Shown here: positions 54,629 through 63,111 of the stretch, in pieces | How the letters are laid out: every line of letters starts with the position of its first letter | Position numbering within the stretch: the stretch's first letter is position 1 | From: Shewanella basaltis | GTDB taxonomy: Bacteria > Pseudomonadota > Gammaproteobacteria > Enterobacterales > Shewanellaceae | Reading direction: 5' to 3' | DNA: 64,000 nt | Assembly (NCBI RefSeq): GCF_023283885.1 | Contig: NZ_JAKILA010000002.1 | Span: 283,826-347,825 of the forward strand | Program-made: the position numbers and the translations under genes | The notes under the pieces: generated by a model | Databases searched by the model: none | What the model was told of the DNA's origin: nothing | Seen by the model: the letters and a program-made list of their open reading frames with translations, nothing else

Positions 54629-57289
54629 TTATTCGTCCTGTGAGTAAAATGGTGTGTTGTAATATTGTGCGCCAATGTCGAGCCATTCATTGAGTAATTT
54701 ACGCTCATCTGCCGACAACATATTTTGGTGGGTGGTGTTATTCATCACCTCAAAAAATGCATTGCTAGAACGTGCGCCGTTTGTTGACAATATCGCCGGT
54801 ACATTGACCGTAGTTAACACCGGAATAGGATTACCATCTGCGTCAAGGATAAGCTCGCCATTACTGTCTACTTGATAAACTACATTGCCATCGGCATCGA
54901 GCACTTCAACTAACCTGTCAATTAAAATACCGTCGACCACTTCTTGCTCTACGTCATTAAAAAACAGCTCGCGGTATGAGGTTAAGTGTGCAGCCTGATC
55001 GCTTGATGCTGTGTTTGCTAATGATAATTGCCCTGCAGGCACCTGGGTTGCACCGTCGGCATCGACAATGTTGTGGCAGCTAGAGCAGGTGTTATCGGCG
55101 ATAACCGTTTGGGTTGCGGTATCAATCACGGGGCGGGCGACATCCCACAGTGGCTGAATGTGTTCAACATAGTTAATTTGTATCCGGCAATAAGCTGTCC
55201 AATTGTTAAAGCATTCACTGCCATTTGGTGCCGGTGTCGCTAAGTTATTGTAACTGTATTCGATATTTGGATTTACAGCAGACAACACTGGGTTTGTCCA
55301 AATGTCGGTGTATTTTATGCTTGCCGTTAGCTCTGCGAGGCCATTAACCATTTCATCGGCTTCGGCCATGGTTTGCCCCTGCTCGGGAATGATACTGCTT
55401 GTGGCATTAGGGTAGGCAAATCCACCTATGGCGCCACTATTAATGCTGGCAGCCTGTGCGTCAAGTCTGCCATGTGGTAGTGAGCTGTTGGCGGTATGAC
55501 AACCTACGCATTCTAGGGTTTCACCGGGTTTAAGTGTAATCCATTGACGATGACGTCCACCAATACGCTGGCCGTTGATATCTAATACACTGATAGCGAG
55601 CGGTACATTGGCTGGCACTTTAATTTTAACCGAACCATCGGGTTGAATTGGGCTATAGCCAATGATTTCGCGCATCAGTTGATTGTTACTGCGACCAAAA
55701 TCTGTGTTAGGTATGTCGCGTACGTCATCGGGCGGCATAGGCACGCCACGCACAATGCGTAAAAAACGTGCGGGTAAGTTGGCCGCAGGTGTTTGCGATG
55801 GGTCACTTAAACGACTAATGCCGCCAGCATTTGCTGTGCTGTCAACACCGTCAAAGTCATACACGCTACGAATGTGAATGGCTCCGGCTAATGCTTGACT
55901 CAGTTGCGAGTCTAATTCGTTACCAACGATTTTATCAGCAATAAAGGCTTTGGGCTGGCTGCTCGGTTGTAACACCACAGACTCTGTAAGTATTGTTCCT
56001 GGGGCAGTTGTGGCGACCAATTGCTGGGTATTATTGGCGTTATTAAGTAGCCATAGCTCGTATAATGGGTCTGCTTGAATCAGGTTTTCATCGGCCAGTT
56101 GCTCTGCGGTTAATTGACCGCAAGCACGAACCACATCATTGATCACTACGCGGCATAAATCCCAGCTCATTAAGTAACGTTGGCTGGTGTCGGGCAGGGG
56201 AAATAAATGATTTAATCTGCCACGAAGTGCTAATTCTGTTGAAAATGAAAAGCTAAATTCGGCGAGTTCAACATCTGTAATTGCACTGCCTTGTGCACCT
56301 GAATTTGCGGTAGCTTGCTGGGCATCGATGTAGTCATCAATATCTATCAATACTGGGCGTTTTTGAATCACAGTATTGTCTTGCGATGTCAGTAACATCA
56401 ATATTTCACCGCTAGGTAATTGTTGTGGTTTAACAAAGTCTATCGACTCGGTTTGCCCCTCTAAACTGAGCTGATGAGAATGCCAGCCAAACACCAGTTC
56501 ATTGTTTGTTCCATCGGGGTTCATGCGGTAAAGATTAACGCCATGGTCGGCGCCCATTCGGTCCCAGCGGCTGTATAATATCTGCCCGTTTTGCAGGACT
56601 AATGGGTAAAAGTCGTGGCTTAAATTAAAGGATAATTGTGTAATGGAGCTACCATCAGGATCCATTACGTGAATGTTAAAGGTTTCTGTGTTGCGGCTTT
56701 CATCTAATGCGGTGTATTGCGGTTTACCTTCATCAAGCAAAATAGCACGTGACAAACGCTGACGAGTAGAGGCAAACACAATTCGGCCGTCGGGCAAAAA
56801 ACTGGGCATCAGGTCATCGCCTTGCTCGGCGGTGATATCGTTTTTAATCACGCGCTCTAGTGTTTGGCTGGCGACACTATAGCGCCAAATATTCCATGAA
56901 GGCTGTTCATCATCGTCAACGCCTTCAAGTTCTGGGGCTCTAATTGCCATGAGCATTTGTTGGCCGTCGTCTGAAATAGACAGATCGCGTATATCGATAA
57001 GCTCATCTTCGCCAAACACACTGGCGGTTAAATTGGTTGCAGGAGAATCGGCAAAGGCATTACGTTTTATTAGTAATTGCGCACCAGGATTGAATTGGGC
57101 TGGATTTAAAATCGCAAATTGTGCTGGTGCGCCATCGATAGTGGTTAAGTCGCGCTCAATGTAAGCCACCGGATATTCAACAACAACGGGATCGGGCTGC
57201 TCGTCTTTAATGGCTGTTTCAGTATTACATCCTAGTAACAATGTTATTACTGTCAGCATGATGATGTTGTAGCCTAATATCGGCCTCAT
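54629..57289 (-). CDS. HzsA-like lipoprotein with beta-propeller and CxxCH motifs
   Basis: 886 residues. Lipobox TLLLGC near residue 21. The N-terminal half has PD40/WD40-like blades (DGRIVFASTRQRL, HVMDPDGSSITQLSFN, ILYSRWDRMG, NLYRMNPDGTN), the architecture of the hydrazine synthase alpha-subunit family. Haem-binding motifs are LECVGCHTAN and NTCSSCHNI. The resemblance is to the fold, not proof of hydrazine synthesis, which is specific to anammox bacteria. It is the first gene of the operon, with AAGGAAAACG before its ATG. It is divergent from another CxxCH protein. Confidence 0.87.
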   Translation of the reverse strand: MRPILGYNIIMLTVITLLLGCNTETAIKDEQPDPVVVEYPVAYIERDLTTIDGAPAQFAILNPAQFNPGAQLLIKRNAFADSPATNLTASVFGEDELIDIRDLSISDDGQQMLMAIRAPELEGVDDDEQPSWNIWRYSVASQTLERVIKNDITAEQGDDLMPSFLPDGRIVFASTRQRLSRAILLDEGKPQYTALDESRNTETFNIHVMDPDGSSITQLSFNLSHDFYPLVLQNGQILYSRWDRMGADHGVNLYRMNPDGTNNELVFGWHSHQLSLEGQTESIDFVKPQQLPSGEILMLLTSQDNTVIQKRPVLIDIDDYIDAQQATANSGAQGSAITDVELAEFSFSFSTELALRGRLNHLFPLPDTSQRYLMSWDLCRVVINDVVRACGQLTAEQLADENLIQADPLYELWLLNNANNTQQLVATTAPGTILTESVVLQPSSQPKAFIADKIVGNELDSQLSQALAGAIHIRSVYDFDGVDSTANAGGISRLSDPSQTPAANLPARFLRIVRGVPMPPDDVRDIPNTDFGRSNNQLMREIIGYSPIQPDGSVKIKVPANVPLAISVLDINGQRIGGRHRQWITLKPGETLECVGCHTANSSLPHGRLDAQAASINSGAIGGFAYPNATSSIIPEQGQTMAEADEMVNGLAELTASIKYTDIWTNPVLSAVNPNIEYSYNNLATPAPNGSECFNNWTAYCRIQINYVEHIQPLWDVARPVIDTATQTVIADNTCSSCHNIVDADGATQVPAGQLSLANTASSDQAAHLTSYRELFFNDVEQEVVDGILIDRLVEVLDADGNVVYQVDSNGELILDADGNPIPVLTTVNVPAILSTNGARSSNAFFEVMNNTTHQNMLSADERKLLNEWLDIGAQYYNTPFYSQDE

Positions 57290-57672
57290 TCGTTTTCCTT
57301 AACCGTTTATTGTTATTATATGTGCATGAGTAAAACCCGATTGCGCTTGACATTATTGCCTTGTAGGCTCAGTGTTTCAACACTTTTTATTAAATACTTT
57401 TAATACTTTTTTTTGACGGTTATAGGCACTTTTTTGGCGTCAACTAATTGGCTGCTAGTGTCAAAAAAATTAACAAAATAAATACTTTTATTGTTGGGCG
57501 TTGAATGATTTAATCTGCAGCAACAGGGCATTATTTTGCTCAAAAAACACTCAGTATAGTGTGGGGTGTTTTTATAACATAACAATACGCCACACAAAGA
57601 AGAACAAATGGGCAATATGACATATCAATGCCATTTAATTGTGAGGCAGTTAAGTGTGAACAAGGAGACAGT
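57290..57672. promoter_or_regulatory. Divergent promoter region of the envelope/redox locus
   Basis: 383 AT-rich bases between the minus-strand operon and the plus-strand trio. It contains a hairpin AAAAACAC (57543-57550) / GTGTTTTT (57566-57573), an inverted repeat GTGTGG (57559-57564) / CCACAC (57590-57595), and a long T-rich block near 57390-57440. Both units must start here; I cannot fix -35/-10 boxes with confidence. Confidence 0.45.
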
Positions 57673-58941
57673 ATGAAGCAACGACTTCGTACGATAAAAA
57701 GCCTTAGCTTATTATCTTATTTAAACAATATGATGCCGTTTAAGTGCGTGGCAGGCGCATGGACGCTTAGCCTGCTGTGTATGCTGTCGGTGAGTGCAAC
57801 AGCAGGCAGTTTAGAGCAAGCTAAACAGTTACATGACCGCATTGCCGGTGTGGCGGCCTCGCAGGCAACGATTGAGAATATGGCGGCGTTATTAGATGAC
57901 GGAAAACCCATTGAAGCCGCTTATTTGGCAATGGAAACCCCCGCGTTTTATTCCACAACGCTTAAGCTTTTTGCGACCCCTTGGACCAATATTGACCAAG
58001 ATATTTTTGCACCATTAAATGATTATTCTGCCACTGTGATTGGAGCCGTGAGAGACGATGTTGATTTTAGAGAAATCTTGCAGGCTGATATGGTGTATGT
58101 GGGCAAAAACAGCCTGAATTTACCGGCTTATAATCGAAATAATAACGACCATTATCAAGCCTTAGAAGATCAGTTTATTGACTTAAAAGAGGGGCTTGAG
58201 CGCACCACGCAATCGAGTTTAAATGGGTTGCCTTCATCTGCTACCGCTGGCGTGTTAACCAGCAGAGCGGCCGCAAAAGAGTTTTTTTATTTAGGCACAA
58301 ACCGCGCGATGTTCCGCTTTACCTTAATGAACCATTTATGCACAGATCTTGAGCCGCTAAAAGATAATACTCGTCCAACGGATAGAATACGCCAAGATGT
58401 TAGTCGCAGCCCAGGTGGCGACAGCCGCTTGTTTATAAATAATTGTTCAAGTTGTCACAGCGGCATGGACCCATTAGCCCAAGCCTTTGCTTACTATCAA
58501 TATGAGTTTAATTTGGATCAAGATCCTAGCGGTGAAAATGGCGCGATTGTTTATAACACCAGTGGCCAGACCGATCCTGATACCGGCACTCGCGTTCAAG
58601 GTAAGTACCACATTAATGCTAGCAGTTTCCCCTATGGCTTTGTGACCCCAAACGATGATTGGCAAAACTACTGGCGTGAAGGCCCCAATCAAAAACTGGG
58701 CTGGGACAGTGGTTTGCCAGGTCAAGGAAGTGGTGCAAAGTCCTTAGGGCAAGAGCTGGCTAACAGTAATGCGTTTGCACAATGCCAGGTAAAAAAAGTC
58801 TTTAAGTCAGTCTGTTTACGTGATGCAGAAAGCCAAGCCGACATTGCACAAATTAACGCAACCACCGCTTCTTTTAAGCAGAATGCGTATCAACTTAAGC
58901 GAGTGTTCGCTGAAGTTGGCAACTACTGTATGGGAGAATAG
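57673..58941 (+). CDS. DUF1588-like exported cytochrome-type protein
   Basis: About 422 residues. A signal region (LSLLCMLSVSATA then G) follows a basic N-terminus. GVLTSRAAAKEFFYLGTNRA and NNCSSCHSGMDPLAQAFAYY recall the DUF1592/DUF1588 family, where a CxxCH lies before a D-P-L motif. Further cysteines (FAQCQVKKVFKSVC, NYCMG) could form disulfides. One c-type haem is likely. The ATG at 57673 has AAGGAGA; the frame opens 15 codons earlier without such a site. It leads a three-gene unit, divergent from the envelope operon, and next to the LamG lipoprotein by a 2-base gap. Confidence 0.8.
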   Translation: MKQRLRTIKSLSLLSYLNNMMPFKCVAGAWTLSLLCMLSVSATAGSLEQAKQLHDRIAGVAASQATIENMAALLDDGKPIEAAYLAMETPAFYSTTLKLFATPWTNIDQDIFAPLNDYSATVIGAVRDDVDFREILQADMVYVGKNSLNLPAYNRNNNDHYQALEDQFIDLKEGLERTTQSSLNGLPSSATAGVLTSRAAAKEFFYLGTNRAMFRFTLMNHLCTDLEPLKDNTRPTDRIRQDVSRSPGGDSRLFINNCSSCHSGMDPLAQAFAYYQYEFNLDQDPSGENGAIVYNTSGQTDPDTGTRVQGKYHINASSFPYGFVTPNDDWQNYWREGPNQKLGWDSGLPGQGSGAKSLGQELANSNAFAQCQVKKVFKSVCLRDAESQADIAQINATTASFKQNAYQLKRVFAEVGNYCMGE

Positions 58942-58943
58942 AC

Positions 58944-61382
58944 ATGGAGTATGTATTGATTAAACGCCTTGCTATTGTCTCATTATTTGTTGGATTGACT
59001 GCTTGTGGTGGCGGTGATGTCGAAGAGAATCCACCTGCGGTGCAAACCCCTACCTCAGATGTCTATACCGGACCTGCAGCCGCAACCGCAGACATTCAAA
59101 AATACAAGACGTCGTTATGGGACAACATATCAACTCAAGATAAATGCGGAGCCTGCCACACAGAAGGTAATCAAGCTCCGTATTTTGCCAGTCGTAATGA
59201 TGTTAACGATGCTTATGCCGCCACCAACCCGCTGGTTGATTTAACCGATCCTAAAGCATCGCGCTTAGTGACTAAAGTTGCTGGAGGCCATAATTGTTGG
59301 CTTGCCAGTGATTCAGCCTGCGGCGAAACCATGACCCAATGGATAAAATTGTGGGCCGATGAACGTGTCAGCACAGCCAATACCATTGAGTTAACTGCCC
59401 CGGTGATCCGCGATCCTGGTGCGAGTAAAAACTTTCCGGATGACAGCAGCTTATTTAGCCAACACGTTTACCCAATCGTGAATCAATATTGTGTGTCTTG
59501 CCATAACGAAAGTGCGCCAGCTGCGCAGTCGCCGTTTTTTGCCAGTAATGATATTGATCAGGCTTACGAAGCAGCAAAAGGGGTGATGAATTTAGATGAA
59601 CCTGCACAATCTAGGCTTGTTGTGCGTTTGGGTTCTGAATTTCATAATTGCTGGGATAATTGTGTCGATAACAGCATCGAAATGCGCGATGCCATTATTG
59701 CGCTCAGTGAAGGCATTGAGCTTGACGAAATCTCGCCAGATATGGTGGTGTCTAAATCATTACGCTTAACCGACGGCATTACCGCCTCAAGTGGCGGCCG
59801 TTTTGAAACCGACGTGATTGCCCTTTATCAATTTAAAACAGGTGAGGGCACAATAGCTTACGATACCTCTGGTATTTCGCCTGCTGCTAATTTAACCCTC
59901 AGCGGCGATGTAGACTGGCTAGGAAGTTGGGGATTGTCGTTTACCAATGGTAAAGCACAGGCGAGTACAGCAAATAGCAAAAAAATCCATGATTTAATTA
60001 CAGCAACCGGTGAGTTTTCGATTGAAGCCTGGGTAACCCCTAATAATGTGACTCAAGAGGGACCTGCTCGTATTGTCACGTATTCAGCAGGTGATGATGC
60101 TCGTAATTTTACCTTAGGACAAACCCAATATAATTATGACTTTATGCTCAGAACTGAGGCATCAAGCAGCAATGGCGAACCGGCGTTAAGCACCCCAGAT
60201 GCAGATGAAGTGCTGCAAGCAACTTTGCAACACGTGGTCATGACCTATAACGCCACTAACGGCCGCAGTATTTATGTCAATGGTCAGTTGATTGATGTGG
60301 TTGATGAGGACATTGCGCCATTAGCAAACTGGGACGACAGTTTTGCATTAATTTTAGGCCGAGAAGCGTCAAACCAACATGTGTGGCAAGGTGATATTAG
60401 GTTACTTGCTATTTACAATCGCGTCTTAGCGCCCGAACAAGTACAGCAAAACTATGAGGTTGGTGTTGGTGAAAAGTTCTTTTTACTGTTCTCGATAAGT
60501 CATCTCATCGATTTACTTAATACCTATGTGATGTTTGAGGTCAGTCAGTTCGACAATTACAGTTATTTATTCAGCAATGCTGCAATTGTGAATATTGATG
60601 GCACACCAGTGAGCACGGGCTTTGATATAAAAGGCATTCGGATTGGCATTAATGGCAAAGAAAGCCCTCAGGGTCAATCTTATGTCAATCTTGACCTGTC
60701 TATTTCGGCAGGGCAAGCGATTGCAGAGCCGTTTTCAATCTCTTCATTAGGTACCATTATTGCACTTGAAAAAGGCGCTAGTCAGGATGAGTTTTTCTTA
60801 AGTTTTGAACAACTAGGCGAGCACAGCAATGTGGTGTTACCTGGAGTGTTTGTCACACCTGCAGAAGTGCCTGCCTCGACACAGTCTGCGCAAATTGGTA
60901 TGCGAAATTTTGCTGAAATTAATCACAGTATGAGCGTACTAACCGGAGTGGCTCAGCAATCAAGTAAGGTGTTTGACACCTATGAGCTGGTTAAACGTCA
61001 ATTACCCAGCATTGAGAACATTGAAACCTTTATTTCAGCGCAGCAGATGGGCATTACCCAATTAGCGATTGCTTACTGTGACACGGCAATTGAAGATAAC
61101 ACCATACGCAGCAATTGGTTCCCTGATGTTGATTTTACTGCAGAGCCCGCTGTGGCATTAAGTGCTGCGCAAAGGGGTAACTTACTTAATCCATTAATTA
61201 ATCAATTAATGCCGTTATCTTTGGGTAATCAACCTAATCAAAGCGATGTGTATGCAGAGTTAGACAGTTTAGTGACTGGTTTGTCGGTGTGCAGTGGGAC
61301 CTGTAATGCCGAGCGCACTCGCACCATTGCCAAATCAAGCTGTGCAGCGGTATTGGCCAGCGCTGTTATGTTAGTGCAATAG
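58944..61382 (+). CDS. LamG-domain lipoprotein with CxxCH motifs
   Basis: 812 residues. Lipobox VGLTAC near residue 21. Two haem-type motifs occur early, DKCGACHTEG (~71) and YCVSCHNES (~185), each followed by an F-A-S-x-N/D-D-x-x-x-A-Y block, so the N-terminal third is a duplicated cytochrome-like domain. A LamG/concanavalin-like domain follows (about 290-510: VIALYQFKTGEGTIAYDTSG, FSIEAWVTP, IYVNGQLIDVV, LILGREASNQHVWQGDI). The C-terminal ~300 residues are unrecognised. Such mixes occur in surface proteins that pair haem transfer with glycan or ligand binding. Confidence 0.82.
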   Translation: MEYVLIKRLAIVSLFVGLTACGGGDVEENPPAVQTPTSDVYTGPAAATADIQKYKTSLWDNISTQDKCGACHTEGNQAPYFASRNDVNDAYAATNPLVDLTDPKASRLVTKVAGGHNCWLASDSACGETMTQWIKLWADERVSTANTIELTAPVIRDPGASKNFPDDSSLFSQHVYPIVNQYCVSCHNESAPAAQSPFFASNDIDQAYEAAKGVMNLDEPAQSRLVVRLGSEFHNCWDNCVDNSIEMRDAIIALSEGIELDEISPDMVVSKSLRLTDGITASSGGRFETDVIALYQFKTGEGTIAYDTSGISPAANLTLSGDVDWLGSWGLSFTNGKAQASTANSKKIHDLITATGEFSIEAWVTPNNVTQEGPARIVTYSAGDDARNFTLGQTQYNYDFMLRTEASSSNGEPALSTPDADEVLQATLQHVVMTYNATNGRSIYVNGQLIDVVDEDIAPLANWDDSFALILGREASNQHVWQGDIRLLAIYNRVLAPEQVQQNYEVGVGEKFFLLFSISHLIDLLNTYVMFEVSQFDNYSYLFSNAAIVNIDGTPVSTGFDIKGIRIGINGKESPQGQSYVNLDLSISAGQAIAEPFSISSLGTIIALEKGASQDEFFLSFEQLGEHSNVVLPGVFVTPAEVPASTQSAQIGMRNFAEINHSMSVLTGVAQQSSKVFDTYELVKRQLPSIENIETFISAQQMGITQLAIAYCDTAIEDNTIRSNWFPDVDFTAEPAVALSAAQRGNLLNPLINQLMPLSLGNQPNQSDVYAELDSLVTGLSVCSGTCNAERTRTIAKSSCAAVLASAVMLVQ

Positions 61383-61486
61383 GGAGGCGCAGATGACAAA
61401 TCCATTAATTTGTGTCCAACCCAAACAGACACTATTGCGCTTAACAGCAGATAACAATGTAAAACTGATACAACAAGGATCCAACA

Positions 61487-63064
61487 ATGCCTAAGCCAAA
61501 GCACTTTCATCCAGACAGTCCATTGTTGTTTGCTGATCATCGTAAACCCATGACAAGGCGTGAGTTTATTTCATCTGGGTTATACAAGGGCGGTGCTGCC
61601 GTTGCGGGGTTATCGTTATTTAGTTTATTTGCCAACCCGAATAATGCGCATGCGGCTTTATCGCCAGATCTTGAAGCATTAAGGGGCTCTTGCGGTATTA
61701 GCGTTCAAGGTGCAGGTAAAATTCCGTTTATTAGTTTTGATTTGGCTGGCGGAGCTAACATTGCCGGCTCAAATGTATTAGTTGGCGGCGCGGGTGGTCA
61801 GCAAGACTTTTTATCGACAGCGGGTTACAACAAGTTAGGCTTACCCGGTGATATGGCGCCATCAATTGCCAACCCTAATGCTGGGATGTCAGATTTTATC
61901 AATACCGATTTAGGCCTGGCATTTCATTCTGACTCGGCGTTTTTACGCGGTATTTTAGAAAAAGTGTCTGCCGACACGGCATCGCGCATAAACGGCGCCG
62001 TGATCCCCAATCGCTCAGACAACGACACCGGCAACAACCCGCACAACCCAATGTATGCCATTGCGGCGGCGGGCGCGAATGGTTCGTTAATGCCGTTGGT
62101 TGGGTCGCGTAATTCCGATTCGGGCGGCAACTCAATGGCGCCCACCAGTTTTATTGATTTGAGTAAACGTCCAACGAAAATTGACCGTCCATCAGATGTG
62201 ACCGGCTTAGTGGATGTGGGCGATTTATTCAGTTTGTTGTCGCAACGTGACGCTGTGGCGGTAATGGAGAGTATTCAGCGCATCAGTGCGCAAAAAATGG
62301 CGGCGGTGAATACCCAGATCACTCGCGATGATGTGGTTAAAGATTTAGTCAATTGTGGTTATGTTAAAAGTGCCGATCTTGCCGATCGCTTTGGCGACCC
62401 TTCAACATTAAACCCATTGTTAGACCCTGATATTGTTGGTCCTGGGGGGATTTTTGGTATCAACGAGTTTGATGCAGAGTCTGAGTTTCAAAAAACGGCG
62501 TCGATCATGAAGTTAGTGGTTAACGGCTTCTCTGGTGCTGGTACCGTTACTATGGGCGGATTTGACTATCACACTGGTGAGCGTGCCACCGGTGAATTAC
62601 GCGATTTACGCGCAGGGCGCTGTATGGGGGCATGTTTAGAGTATGCCTCGCGCCGCAATATGCCGCTAATGTTGTATGTGTTCAGTGATGGTTCGGTTTC
62701 AAGTAATGGCCGTATTGATGACTCAATGGAAGGCCGTGGTAAAGGTGAATGGACAGGCGATAACTCTTCAACTGGCGCCTCGTTCTTTTTGGTGTACAAC
62801 CCATCAGGCAGACCACAATTAATGGGTGGTACCTCGAGCCAAATGGCCCAAAAACAACAAATTGGTTTTATGCGCTCTGATGCATCTGTCGACACCGCGT
62901 CGGCACCTTCTGCCAATAACGTGAATTTGTTAGTCGAAACGGTATTGCTTAATTACATGGCATTACACGGCGAGCAGGGGCAATTTACCACTGTTGCCCC
63001 AAGACAAGGGTTAGGCAATGCCACTATGCTTGATTCGCTAACCGCGTTTCAACCGATAGTGTAG
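61487..63064 (+). CDS. Tat-exported DUF1501-like protein
   Basis: 525 residues. A twin-arginine signal is clear: MTRREFISSGLYKGGAAVAG followed by a hydrophobic stretch to NAHA-ALS. The body has ISFDLAGGANIAGSN, MPLMLYVFSDGSVSSNGRIDDS and FDYHTGERATGELRD, consistent with DUF1501, a family distantly related to alkaline phosphatase/sulfatase folds. DUF1501 genes typically stand next to cytochrome-like DUF1592/1588 genes in planctomycetes and some gammaproteobacteria, as here. Function is unknown. Export in folded form suggests a bound cofactor or metal. It starts 104 bases after the LamG gene, with AAGGA upstream, and is followed by the tandem array. Confidence 0.83.
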   Translation: MPKPKHFHPDSPLLFADHRKPMTRREFISSGLYKGGAAVAGLSLFSLFANPNNAHAALSPDLEALRGSCGISVQGAGKIPFISFDLAGGANIAGSNVLVGGAGGQQDFLSTAGYNKLGLPGDMAPSIANPNAGMSDFINTDLGLAFHSDSAFLRGILEKVSADTASRINGAVIPNRSDNDTGNNPHNPMYAIAAAGANGSLMPLVGSRNSDSGGNSMAPTSFIDLSKRPTKIDRPSDVTGLVDVGDLFSLLSQRDAVAVMESIQRISAQKMAAVNTQITRDDVVKDLVNCGYVKSADLADRFGDPSTLNPLLDPDIVGPGGIFGINEFDAESEFQKTASIMKLVVNGFSGAGTVTMGGFDYHTGERATGELRDLRAGRCMGACLEYASRRNMPLMLYVFSDGSVSSNGRIDDSMEGRGKGEWTGDNSSTGASFFLVYNPSGRPQLMGGTSSQMAQKQQIGFMRSDASVDTASAPSANNVNLLVETVLLNYMALHGEQGQFTTVAPRQGLGNATMLDSLTAFQPIV

Positions 63065-63111
63065 TTACTTTTTTGCAAGATAATCAAAAGGAATTGTTAA
63101 TAGTGTGCTCG

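Noticed and set aside
54629..57289. Hydrazine synthase function
   Set aside because: Only the overall fold and CxxCH motifs match; no other anammox genes are present and the genus does not do anammox.
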